Of a stretch of DNA of 43,277 nt, positions 33,555 through 41,066 are shown one piece after another. Location: assembly GCA_947476215.1 (NCBI GenBank), contig CANJQI010000022.1, forward strand, positions 1 to 43,277, given 5' to 3'. The notes under the pieces are model-generated. The model saw only the letters and a program-made list of their open reading frames with translations, searched no databases and was not told the DNA's origin. A program made the position numbers and the translations under genes. This DNA comes from Betaproteobacteria bacterium (GTDB taxonomy: Bacteria; Pseudomonadota; Gammaproteobacteria; Burkholderiales; SG8-41). Every line of letters starts with the position of its first letter. The first letter of the stretch is position 1.

Positions 33555-34715
33555 GTGTCAAATTCCAATTCCGATAAAGAAATTTCCCTCCTCGCCACCG
33601 GAGACTGCGGCCCGGTTCATGGTCCGGAAGACGGCATACCCATAGAGCGCTACTCGGAATTGGTGCGTCCGACATTCGCGGCGGCGGACATTCGTTTCGG
33701 TAACTGCGAGCGGCAGTATTCGCTGCGCGAAGCGGCGCCCGGCGCGGACGTGCATGGTTGCGCATCGCCCCATATGGCGAAAATCTTTACCGATTGTGGT
33801 TTTGATGCGCTGACCATCGCCAACAATCACATGTACGATCATGGGCCGGAAGCCCTGCTCGACACGCGTGCTTTACTGCAGGGGAAAGGCATCCAGGTTA
33901 CCGGTGCCGGCAAGAACATCGATGAAGCATGTCAACCCGCGATCGTGGAGCGCGGCGGCATACGGGTCGGTTTCCTCGGTTACTGTTCGTTTATTCCCAA
34001 GGGCGGGACGGCGGGGCCGGACAAAGTCGGCATTGCCCCCCTGCGCTACCACACCCAACACGAACAGACCGACTACCACCCCAAGGGATTGCTCACACTG
34101 ACGCGTGTTCGCACCGAACCGGACGAGCACGATATGCAGCGCATCAAGGACGATATTGCGGCATTACGCAGGCAGGTTGACATCGTGATCGTTGCATTTC
34201 ACTGGGGCGTCATCTGGATACCCAGAGTCATCGCGGATTATCAGGTGGCCGTGGCGCACGCGTGTATCGATGCCGGCGCCGACATGATAGTCGGGCATCA
34301 CACGCATGTGCCCAAGGGTATCGAGGTATATAAAGGCAAGGCAATTTTCTACAGCCTGGGGCTGTTCTGCATGACCAAGCGCCCTCTGGATCCCCACGGG
34401 TCTTGGAAGGAGCCGGCGTGGGTCCATGGCTCACTGCGCAATTACACCGACCTCGACCCCGATTACCCGCTGATGCCCTACGGCAAGGATGCCACCAAGT
34501 CGCTGATCGCCAAAGCAGTATTGACCAAGGGCGGCATCAAGCGTGTTTCCTTCCTGCCGATGATGATAGACAAGCAGTACCGGCCTGAAATCCTGCCAAA
34601 TGGCGATCCCCGATTCGATACCATCGTCAATTACATGAACTGGGCGTCGGACGGCTTCAATCACGCATTCAGGGTCGAAGGCGACGAAGTCGTCATCACG
34701 GGCAGCAGCGGATAG
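33555..34715 (+). CDS. CapA-family metallophosphatase-like protein (intact active site)
   Basis: A 386-residue protein of the PGA_cap/CapA superfamily with the full set of fold motifs: ATGDCGPVHG, FGNCER, ANNHMYDHGPEAL, FHWGVIW and GHHTHVPKGIEVYKG, then FYSLGLF. In calcineurin-like enzymes these residues bind a two-metal centre. I chose the GTG at 33555 because AAGGA lies 6-7 nt upstream; an ATG at 33534 adds seven residues but has no such site. There is no signal peptide or membrane anchor, unlike true capsule CapA, so it probably acts in the cytoplasm on a small molecule. It lies 71 bp after MmgE/PrpD copy 3 and is likely co-transcribed with it. Confidence 0.86.
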   Translation: MSNSNSDKEISLLATGDCGPVHGPEDGIPIERYSELVRPTFAAADIRFGNCERQYSLREAAPGADVHGCASPHMAKIFTDCGFDALTIANNHMYDHGPEALLDTRALLQGKGIQVTGAGKNIDEACQPAIVERGGIRVGFLGYCSFIPKGGTAGPDKVGIAPLRYHTQHEQTDYHPKGLLTLTRVRTEPDEHDMQRIKDDIAALRRQVDIVIVAFHWGVIWIPRVIADYQVAVAHACIDAGADMIVGHHTHVPKGIEVYKGKAIFYSLGLFCMTKRPLDPHGSWKEPAWVHGSLRNYTDLDPDYPLMPYGKDATKSLIAKAVLTKGGIKRVSFLPMMIDKQYRPEILPNGDPRFDTIVNYMNWASDGFNHAFRVEGDEVVITGSSG

Positions 34716-34732
34716 GGCGGCAGACGATATTG

Positions 34733-34807
34733 TCGCAGTCCCGGAAATCGGAGCAACATTATGCGTACAGCAAACTGATCAAGACACTGGGCATACGCGC
34801 CGAGTAA
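34733..34807 (+). pseudogene. Remnant: C-terminal tail of a Bug-family gene
   Basis: Between the CapA-like gene and the convergent dioxygenase, one frame ends in KSEQHYAYSKLIKTLGIRAE followed by TAA. This matches the last residues of intact Bug proteins in the window (compare KSEIARLGKLIRDAGIRVE at the end of the gene at 9394-10347). No upstream part survives. It is most simply the 3' end of a Bug gene whose body was deleted. The match is short, so chance cannot be wholly excluded. Confidence 0.6.
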
Positions 34808-34809
34808 AG

Positions 34810-35676
34810 TTAGACATCCAGGGTGGTCGCCCGCACCAGTTCGCGTCTGTATTTCATATCGTCGTAAGCGCGGCCGCGATGCATGGTGGCGCGGTTGTCC
34901 CATATCACGAAATCCCCCACCTTCCATGCGTGCTGGTACACAAATTGACGCTGGGTGGCGTGCTCGGTCAGGTCCATCAGCATCATGCGACCTTCCGGTA
35001 TCGGCCATCCCACGATGTGCGAGGCGTGTGACGCGAGGTACAACGAGCGTCTGCCTGAACCGGGAATGGTACGGATCAGGGGATGCACGGCGCCCTTGAT
35101 TTGTGCCTTTTCGTTCGCCGACAGTTCGACGCCCAGGATGGACCGCGTATGAACCGGATTATGCACGACCTGCAGGCCTTCCAGCCTGACCCTGGTCTCG
35201 TCATCGAGCGCATCGTAGGCGGCGCGCATGTCTGCATATTCCGTATCGGCGCTGACGGGCGGCACGGTTTTGGCCAGCAGCATCGAGTAGCGGCCATTGG
35301 GTTTCTCGTAAGACTGATCGGTGTGCCACAAGCGGTTTGTCATTCTGCTCATGCGTTTACGGTCTTCCGACGACCATATTTCGCCTTTCGCGTTGACATT
35401 GGAAATGTCGCTCAGGCCCTCGTACCCGGAGCGACCTTTGCCGATCATGGCCGATACACCCGCTTTGCGTGTAGAGCCGTCAAAACGCTGCGCGAATGCA
35501 AGTTGCTCGTCATTTGAGAAGGATTGATCGTGGAATACGAGTACGGCGTATTCGTCCATGCCGGCGCGTATCTGATTCAGTATTGGCCTGTCGTGAAGCT
35601 GGTGCAAATCAATCGCGCTCGCTTCCGCGACAAAATGAGGATGAATCCTTCTGAAGGTCAGTGTCATCGTGGGCAT
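34810..35676 (-). CDS. TauD/TfdA-family Fe(II)/2-oxoglutarate dioxygenase
   Basis: A 288-residue enzyme with the iron-binding facial triad His118-x-Asp120 (LWHTDQSY) and His266 (ATMHRGRAYDD), plus the 2-oxoglutarate-binding arginine region YRRELVRATT (277-282). Family members hydroxylate taurine, alkylsulfates or 2,4-D-type aryloxy acids with oxygen and 2-oxoglutarate. The HTDQSY and CGRATT-like arrangement fits the TfdA-type branch, but the substrate is not determined. I chose the ATG at 35676 (or 35667) because the family begins there; the frame is open to 35874, but that extension has no family likeness. It is convergent with the CapA-like gene and the Bug remnant. Confidence 0.88.
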   Translation of the reverse strand: MPTMTLTFRRIHPHFVAEASAIDLHQLHDRPILNQIRAGMDEYAVLVFHDQSFSNDEQLAFAQRFDGSTRKAGVSAMIGKGRSGYEGLSDISNVNAKGEIWSSEDRKRMSRMTNRLWHTDQSYEKPNGRYSMLLAKTVPPVSADTEYADMRAAYDALDDETRVRLEGLQVVHNPVHTRSILGVELSANEKAQIKGAVHPLIRTIPGSGRRSLYLASHASHIVGWPIPEGRMMLMDLTEHATQRQFVYQHAWKVGDFVIWDNRATMHRGRAYDDMKYRRELVRATTLDV

Positions 35677-36048
35677 TTCATATTTCGCCAGATCATCGGT
35701 ATCTTGAAATCCACGTGCGGCAAATTGGACAGACCATGCAAAGCGGCAGACAAACGCATTCGACCGAATCCGGAGGCAGATCGTATAGGCTGTTTGTCCA
35801 CGAGTGAGCGATTGAGCAGACATGTTAGTCGGCTTCGTTACCTCGGTCAAACCGTTACCACGGGACTGCACCAATGGGAACGCTAAATGGTAGCGTGACT
35901 ATCCGCTACAATTAAAAAAAATCGGCGGCCAAAGGGAGCGAACGCGGCTTTTCCAAAACCAGATACCGGCGCTACTTTCTGCCAGTTCGTGGAGGAATCT
36001 GAAGATGACTGACAGGGCATCGCGGGCTCGAAAGGGAACGGAGGACAT
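35677..36048. other. Intergenic region between dioxygenase and Bug gene
   Basis: A 372-bp stretch between divergent genes. The dioxygenase frame stays open through about 200 bp of it but codes for nothing recognisable. An A-run lies near 35912. GGAGGACAT just before 36049 is the Bug ribosome-binding site. No RNA gene or clear operator is seen. Confidence 0.45.
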
Positions 36049-37026
36049 ATGAAAGCATCGGCAAGGACAATTTCATTATTGCTCGTCATGTGCGGCGCAG
36101 GTTTGTCGGCATATGCTGTTGCCCAGGGTTTTCCGTCGCGCACGGTGAGAGTTGTAGTGCCGGTGGCCGCCGGCGGTACGCAGGACATCGTGACACGCAG
36201 CATCGCGCAAAAGCTCACGGAACAACTGGGGCAGCAGGTCATCGTGGACAACCGTCCCAGCGCCAGCGGTGTCGTGGGGGTCGAATACGTGGTGAAGGCG
36301 CCGCCGGATGGGTATACGTATCTTGCGGCGTCAAACTCGCAGATTTCCGCGCCCACTGTCGTGCGGAATATCTCCTATGACGTGACCCGCGATTTCGTGG
36401 GCGTGAGCCTGCTTGCACGGGTTCCTTTCGTTCTCGTTATCAACCCGCATATTCCGGTTCGTTCCGTGAAGGAATTGATTTCGCTGGCAAAGCGCCGCCC
36501 CAACGAATTGACATATGGATCGGCTGGCAATGGCACGGGCGCGCATTTCGCGACGGAGCTCTTCAGTCATCTGGCCGCAATCAGGATGACGCATGTGCCA
36601 TACAAGGGCAATGCACCGGCGCTGGTTGACGTGCTGGGCGGGCAGATTTCGATGCTCTTTGATACGTTGAACACTTCGATTCAGCACATCCAGACTGGCA
36701 AGGTCAGGGGCTTGGGCGTGTCCAGCGCGAAGCGTTCACCCGTATTTCCCGATATGCCCACAATAGGCGAGGCAGGCTTGTCCGGATACGAACTCGGGGT
36801 TTTTAACACCCTGCTGGCCGCGGCGGGCACACCGCGGGAAATCGTGCTGCGTATGCACGCCGAAATCGCGCGTGCGGTTCAACAGCCGGACTTGCGCGAC
36901 CATTATCTTAAACAGGGCGTGGAATTGTCCGCGAGCGTCGCCGCGGATGAATGCAGCGCTTTTGTCAAAACCGAAACAGCAAAATATGCACGGATAGCGC
37001 AGGAAGCCGGGATACAGCCGAACTGA
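36049..37026 (+). CDS. Bug/TctC-family periplasmic solute-binding protein
   Basis: A 325-residue receptor with a signal peptide ending about AVAQ (residue 26). The first loop is VAAGGTQDIVTR, the second NRPSASGVVGVE, then PPDGYT, HVPYKGNAPALVDVLGG and the C-terminal ETAKYARIAQEAGIQPN. The usual PGGGTD is changed to AAGGTQD, and PGAGG to PSASG, so the binding pocket differs from the other copies. GGAGG stands 4 nt before the ATG. The UGSC operon on the opposite strand converges on it, 32 bp apart, with no obvious shared terminator. Confidence 0.9.
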   Translation: MKASARTISLLLVMCGAGLSAYAVAQGFPSRTVRVVVPVAAGGTQDIVTRSIAQKLTEQLGQQVIVDNRPSASGVVGVEYVVKAPPDGYTYLAASNSQISAPTVVRNISYDVTRDFVGVSLLARVPFVLVINPHIPVRSVKELISLAKRRPNELTYGSAGNGTGAHFATELFSHLAAIRMTHVPYKGNAPALVDVLGGQISMLFDTLNTSIQHIQTGKVRGLGVSSAKRSPVFPDMPTIGEAGLSGYELGVFNTLLAAAGTPREIVLRMHAEIARAVQQPDLRDHYLKQGVELSASVAADECSAFVKTETAKYARIAQEAGIQPN

Positions 37027-37058
37027 CGTTGCCGTCCATTCATGGACGGTTGCCGCAA

Positions 37059-38186
37059 TCAGACACGTAGCTCCTGCACGGACCTTGCAAGCTCGCCGTC
37101 GCGCCGTTTGAGCGCGCGTGTTACTGCACGCGTAGTGCCAAAGGTCGGCAGGAAAGCCGCGTGCTTGCCTGCGCCGCCGATGACGGCAATCATGAAATCT
37201 TCGGCACGTTCGGCCGCAGCCACCATGGCATTCGGCCCGGCCTGCGCGTACAGCTCGGGTGATCGGACTTTGAGTCTGCGCTGAATGTTCTCGTCCGAGA
37301 AGCTGCCCAGCGGAATCCGCGCATGCTCGAACAGGAAACGTTTGACGTCGGCCTTCGAATAGCCGTCTCCGGCGACCGTGGCAGCGAGCTCAGGCCCAAA
37401 CACGATCAACGCCTCGCCTGAGGTCGGCATGCTGATTGCCGATGCATTGTTGGAACCCGTGATGGCGACCGTTCCCGCGATCATTTTGAGCACGCCGAGG
37501 CCGGACAGGCTCTCGTGATCGTTCACGTTATGCGGATTTTCCGCGCCGACGATCGTGACGGTACTGGCGTGCGCGGGGAAACCGCGTTCGACGTGCAGCG
37601 GCTGCCACGGACTTGCAGCTTCGTTTTCGGCCACCAGAAAACTGTATTTGGCGGGGGAGCCAAACGTGGACATATCGCCGGTTCCCGGGATCGCACCGCC
37701 GATGTTGATGAGCGCAAGACGAATTGCCCGTCCTATCGTGGCATTGCTCTGCCAGCCGGGCCCAAAGGCATTGTGGCCGGCGTTGATGCCCAGTTCTTGT
37801 ACGATCGGGCCGTTGACGATGACCAGCGGTGCGCAAGGATGGGTGGTCGCCTGTATGCCGTATAAATTGAATTGCTCTTCGCACATTGCCTCGATGGCAA
37901 GCATGAGAATCGGGAAATACTCCGGCCGGCAACCCGCCATTACGGCATTGGCCGCGAGTCTGAGCGGCGTGGCGTCACCCCAGCGCGGCGCAATCCGCGC
38001 CACCGGCTGGTCCCACGGGCGGTCGCAATAGGCGAGCATCTGTTCCAGCCGCTGCGTGGTGGGCGGCACGATAGGCAGGCCGTCGCTCCATCCGCGCTGC
38101 AGATAAAGATTGTTGATCGTATCCCAATCGTCGTCTACTTCGATGCTGGCGCCGTCGGATTCAAGCAAAGCACTGACGCTGGTCAT
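37059..38186 (-). CDS. Conserved protein of unknown function, partner of the UGSC selenoprotein
   Basis: A 375-residue protein starting at ATG 38186, which overlaps the selenoprotein stop by 4 nt (ATGA), so the two are translationally coupled. The frame is open to 38435, but that extension lies inside the selenoprotein gene in another frame and looks artificial. The N-terminus has WDTINNLYLQRGWSDGLPIV. The middle has MAGCRPEYFPIL, YGIQATTHPCAPLVIVNGP and NAGHNAFGPGWQSNATIGRA, rich in conserved-looking Gly, Asn and Cys, as in an enzyme. I do not recognise a characterised family or cofactor motif. Tight coupling suggests it acts with the UGSC protein, perhaps as the other subunit of a redox enzyme; this is inference. 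Confidence 0.8.
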   Translation of the reverse strand: MTSVSALLESDGASIEVDDDWDTINNLYLQRGWSDGLPIVPPTTQRLEQMLAYCDRPWDQPVARIAPRWGDATPLRLAANAVMAGCRPEYFPILMLAIEAMCEEQFNLYGIQATTHPCAPLVIVNGPIVQELGINAGHNAFGPGWQSNATIGRAIRLALINIGGAIPGTGDMSTFGSPAKYSFLVAENEAASPWQPLHVERGFPAHASTVTIVGAENPHNVNDHESLSGLGVLKMIAGTVAITGSNNASAISMPTSGEALIVFGPELAATVAGDGYSKADVKRFLFEHARIPLGSFSDENIQRRLKVRSPELYAQAGPNAMVAAAERAEDFMIAVIGGAGKHAAFLPTFGTTRAVTRALKRRDGELARSVQELRV

Positions 38187-38722
38187 TTCAGATGTCCCCG
38201 GATAACGTCGACAAACTGGGCGACCGCCTGCTCGGCACGTGCCTGAACATGCTCGATGGAAATGCCGCCCAGAGGATGCGTGATCATGAGCAGCGGCATC
38301 TCGGGCACGCCCAGCACCCGCGCCTGAGTGCGTCCCAGACGCTCGAATTGCGTCGAACACACCACTGCCGTCAACAGCCCGCGCTTGCGCAGCTCGGCCA
38401 TGTCGTGGACACTCCACGACGTGCAGCCTCCTCAATCTGCCATGGCTGACACGACGCAGTCGGCTTCACGCGTCAGTCGGTCGAGCAGATCGTCCGGCGC
38501 GGGCATGCCGGCACCAAGCTTGCGCACCGAAACCACCGACGCGACCGGCAGGGCGCTTTGCACGCCTTCAACGATCATCGCCAGCAGGTGGTCGGCGTTG
38601 CCCTTGCTGTTGTCGAGTACGCCGAGCCGAAGTGCGTGCGCATGCAGCGGGCGCAGCGGCGGCAGGGTTGTCAACGGTGGGGGCGGAGCTTCGGGCACGG
38701 CCAAGACCACTTTTTGTGACAT
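38183..38722 (-). CDS. Putative UGSC-family selenoprotein, in-frame TGA read as selenocysteine
   Basis: Reading through the TGA at 38434-38432 gives one 179-residue protein with selenocysteine at position 97, in the motif MADUGGCTSWSVHD. This resembles the UGSC motif of UGSC-family (seleno)proteins, where U or Cys is followed by GSCTS..SVHD; here the third residue is Gly. The flanks fit one domain: VLDNSKGNADHLLAMI and READCVVSAMAD before, and ELRKRGLLTAVVCSTQFE and GVPEMPLLMITHPLGG after. The ATG has GGAG 8 nt upstream. A hairpin at 38420-38402 sits where a bacterial SECIS should be. Its stop overlaps the next gene by 4 nt. A simple nonsense mutation is the alternative, but downstream coding quality and the hairpin argue against it. 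The reaction is unknown; a thiol/selenol redox role is likely. Confidence 0.82.
38402..38420 (-). promoter_or_regulatory. Candidate bacterial SECIS element
   Basis: On the minus strand, 11 nt after the TGA, GTCGTGG and CCACGAC form a perfect 7-bp stem around the loop AGTGT. The loop starts 18 nt after the TGA and has G as its second base with an adjacent U. This fits the known spacing of E. coli fdhF-type SECIS hairpins read by SelB. There is no bulged U in the stem as in fdhF. Confidence 0.72.
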
Positions 38723-38908
38723 TTCGTTTTCTCCGTTTCGGGTAGTCTTGCGGTTGGTATTCGAGCGTTGATATGGCCGGTTTGTGCGCGCGATGCATCA
38801 TGGAATCATAACATTGGTATGGCAGCGCAAATCGTCATGCTAAGCTGGCGACAGATCGTGCCGGAGTATGGACCTGCCACGAGAATTTGCGGTTAGTCAG
38901 GAGCGCAC

Positions 38909-39862
38909 ATGAGGAATCTTGGATTCGTAGCGTTGTCATGTAGTCTGTCGATTCCGGGTGTGGGGCCGGCGTACGCTCAGGACTATCCGATCAAACCGAT
39001 ACGCATTTTTACCGGCGAGCCGGGCGGCGGCAACGACTTCGCGGCGCGGGTTATGTCTCCCGAACTGACCAGGAGTCTGGGACGGCAGGTAATCGTCGAC
39101 AGCCGCGGCATATTCGCGATTGAAACGGTGGCCAAAGCGCCGCCCGACGGTTACTCGCTGCTCCTCTACGCTGCCAGCACCTGGCTCACGCCATTCATGC
39201 GCGACAACACACCGTGGGATCCGGTGCGGGATTTTGCACCGATCACACTGGCGATGCGCATCCCCAATGTGTTGGTCGTGCATCCATCACTGCCGGTCAG
39301 GAATATCAGGGAACTGATCGCATTGGCAAAATCCAAACCCGGGCAACTCAATTTTTCCCTCGCGTCGCCAGGCTCCGTGTCCAGTCTGGGCGCGGAATTG
39401 TTCAAGTCCATGGCCGGAATCAATATCGTGCGTGTGCCATACAAAGGCACAGCGCAGGCACTCAATTCCCTGATCAGCGGTGAAGTGCAGATGATGATCT
39501 CGGTGGTGAGTGCGGCAGCGCCGCATGTGAAATCAGGCAGGCTGCGCGCACTGGCGGTGACCAGCGCGCAGCCGTCGCCGCTGGCGCCGGGCCTGCCGAC
39601 GGTGGCGGGTACGGGACTGCCCGGGTATGAATCGGTGTCGACGTACGGCATGTTCGTGCCGTCCAAAACGCCCGAGGCGATCGTTGTCCGGCTCAATCAG
39701 GAGATCGTGCGCGTGCTGATACGCGCGGATATCAGGGAAAAGTTTTTCAATGCCGGTATCGAGGCGGTCGGCACGTCACCGGAAGAGCTCGCGGCCTACG
39801 TCAAGTCGGAAATGGCGCGCATGGGCAGGGTCATTCGGGATGCCGGAATACGAGGCGAATAA
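38909..39862 (+). CDS. Bug-family solute-binding protein, GGGND subtype
   Basis: A 317-residue receptor with a signal peptide ending PAYAQ (about residue 24). The first loop is GEPGGGNDFAAR. The second is shortened to SRGIFAIETVAKAPPDGYS, lacking RPGAGG. Other features are RVPYKGTAQALNSLISG, LAPGLPTVAGTGLPGYES and EMARMGRVIRDAGIRGE. It is most like the copy at 11238-12191 in both loops. AGGAG lies 6 nt before the ATG. It is divergent from the selenoprotein operon (186 bp between), so the two could share regulatory DNA. Confidence 0.9.
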   Translation: MRNLGFVALSCSLSIPGVGPAYAQDYPIKPIRIFTGEPGGGNDFAARVMSPELTRSLGRQVIVDSRGIFAIETVAKAPPDGYSLLLYAASTWLTPFMRDNTPWDPVRDFAPITLAMRIPNVLVVHPSLPVRNIRELIALAKSKPGQLNFSLASPGSVSSLGAELFKSMAGINIVRVPYKGTAQALNSLISGEVQMMISVVSAAAPHVKSGRLRALAVTSAQPSPLAPGLPTVAGTGLPGYESVSTYGMFVPSKTPEAIVVRLNQEIVRVLIRADIREKFFNAGIEAVGTSPEELAAYVKSEMARMGRVIRDAGIRGE

Positions 39863-39881
39863 CTCCTGAAATGCAGTGCGG

Positions 39882-39934
39882 TCGATATGCAAGCCCCATA
39901 AAAAAAGCGCTTTAAAGGAATGCTTGCATATCGA
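39882..39934. repeat. 13-bp perfect inverted repeat with nested palindrome
   Basis: The arms TCGATATGCAAGC (39882-39894) and GCTTGCATATCGA (39922-39934) are perfect complements, 27 nt apart. The spacer holds a second palindrome, AAAGCGCTTT (39904-39913). The element lies 20 bp after a Bug stop codon and about 150 bp before the PEP-CTERM gene. The right arm contains TTGCAT, and TATAAC follows 19 bp later, so it could overlap a promoter for the PEP-CTERM gene. No T tract supports a terminator. Confidence 0.6.
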
Positions 39935-40082
39935 TTAAATACTTGTTTTATAACAATAGTTTATATGAGTATTGCTGGACTCCCCGCAATGCTTCGTTAG
40001 TCCAAACGGGCTATTTACAGAATGCTCTCCGGTATGTAGCCTCCATCCATCTTCAAATTTTTACAACTAGGCCGGAGACCAA

Positions 40083-40853
40083 ATGACAATCGGACAATCC
40101 AATATCTGGCGCGGCATGGGCGCGGTGCTCGTCGGTGCAGCAATGTGCGGGCCTCAGGCGGCTGCTGCAGCGGCATTGAATCTTACCGACGGCGACAAGA
40201 TTAAACTGGAGTGGGGTGCTGGCACTTATGGGCACGCCAGTGGCGGTGGTGAGTTCAAAGTCTCCGGTGTCAGTGTGCTTAACGGGCCCGGTGACACATT
40301 CCTCACGTTCTGCATGGAGTTTCCCGAGCATATTTCCCTGGGTACTGCCTACTATGTCGATGTTAACGACCGTGCGATCAGCGGTGGCGCTGGTTCCCTC
40401 GGTACCTATGCGGGCGATGTCGGCGGCACTGCCGCCTATGATCCGCTCAGCAATGCGACGGCGTGGCTCTATACGCAGTTCGTGAACCATACGCTTGCGG
40501 GATTCAATTTCGTCACTCCCAACGACGCGGATGCGAATTCGCTGCAAAAAGCCATATGGTTCCTTGAAAACGAGAAGCCGCTGTCGTTCCTGACCGGCGA
40601 CACCAACGCGATTGCTTTTAAGGGCGCGGCAATCGCGAACGCTATTGGTGGGTTTGCCAACCCCAAGGTGAGGGTGTTGAACCTGTGGGATACGCGCATG
40701 GGAACGCTTGGGAATTACTCGTTTTCCGGTAATCACCAGGATCAGCTTTACATGGCAACTCATATGCCCGAGCCGGAAACTTATGCGATGCTGCTGGCGG
40801 GACTGGGCCTGCTCGGGTTTGCGGCTCGTCGCCGCAAATCGAAATCCGCATAG
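40083..40853 (+). CDS. PEP-CTERM sorting-domain protein
   Basis: A 256-residue exported protein with a signal peptide (about 1-30, GAVLVGAAMCGPQAAAAA) and a C-terminal PEP-CTERM signal. That signal is the motif PEPETYAMLLAGLGLLGF, a membrane helix, then the basic cluster AARRRKSK. Exosortase (EpsH-type) recognises PEP, removes the tail and releases or anchors the protein at the surface. The mature part is Gly/Ala/Asn-rich with no known enzyme motif and one cysteine (FLTFCMEFPEH). Such proteins are often linked to exopolysaccharide or floc formation. GGAG lies 4-5 nt before the ATG. No exosortase or polysaccharide genes are in the window, so it is an orphan here. A strong terminator follows. 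Confidence 0.9.
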   Translation: MTIGQSNIWRGMGAVLVGAAMCGPQAAAAAALNLTDGDKIKLEWGAGTYGHASGGGEFKVSGVSVLNGPGDTFLTFCMEFPEHISLGTAYYVDVNDRAISGGAGSLGTYAGDVGGTAAYDPLSNATAWLYTQFVNHTLAGFNFVTPNDADANSLQKAIWFLENEKPLSFLTGDTNAIAFKGAAIANAIGGFANPKVRVLNLWDTRMGTLGNYSFSGNHQDQLYMATHMPEPETYAMLLAGLGLLGFAARRRKSKSA

Positions 40854-40870
40854 TCCTGATTTTCATTCGC

Positions 40871-40901
40871 AAAGCAGACCCCGCTAGGCGGGGTCTGCTT
40901 T
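40871..40901 (+). terminator. Strong intrinsic terminator after PEP-CTERM gene
   Basis: AAGCAGACCCCGC and GCGGGGTCTGCTT form a 13-bp perfect stem with loop TAG, followed by TTT. An A before and a T after can extend the stem. It is 17 bp after the stop codon, so the PEP-CTERM gene is a one-gene transcription unit on its right side. Confidence 0.9.
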
Positions 40902-41066
40902 TTGTGGTTTCCGATTCTGGGGATACCTAAAATTGCGATTTTGAACGCCTGATGCCGGACTGCAAAACGTTGATCAGGAATGCGGCTGCCGATTGGCGGC
41001 AATTTCGGTTTTCTCGGGATATTGACGCATGCTGCGAAGCAAGCACCGGCGTGAATCGCAATAGCC

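Noticed and set aside
38187-38435. N-terminal extension of the 375-residue UGSC-partner gene
   Set aside because: This part overlaps the selenoprotein gene in another frame, is rich in Arg, His and Ala as shadow frames are, and lacks family likeness. The ATG at 38186 with ATGA overlap is the natural start.
39960-40080. Sigma-54 promoter for the PEP-CTERM gene
   Set aside because: I looked for GG-N10-GC with the usual flanks and found no acceptable match.
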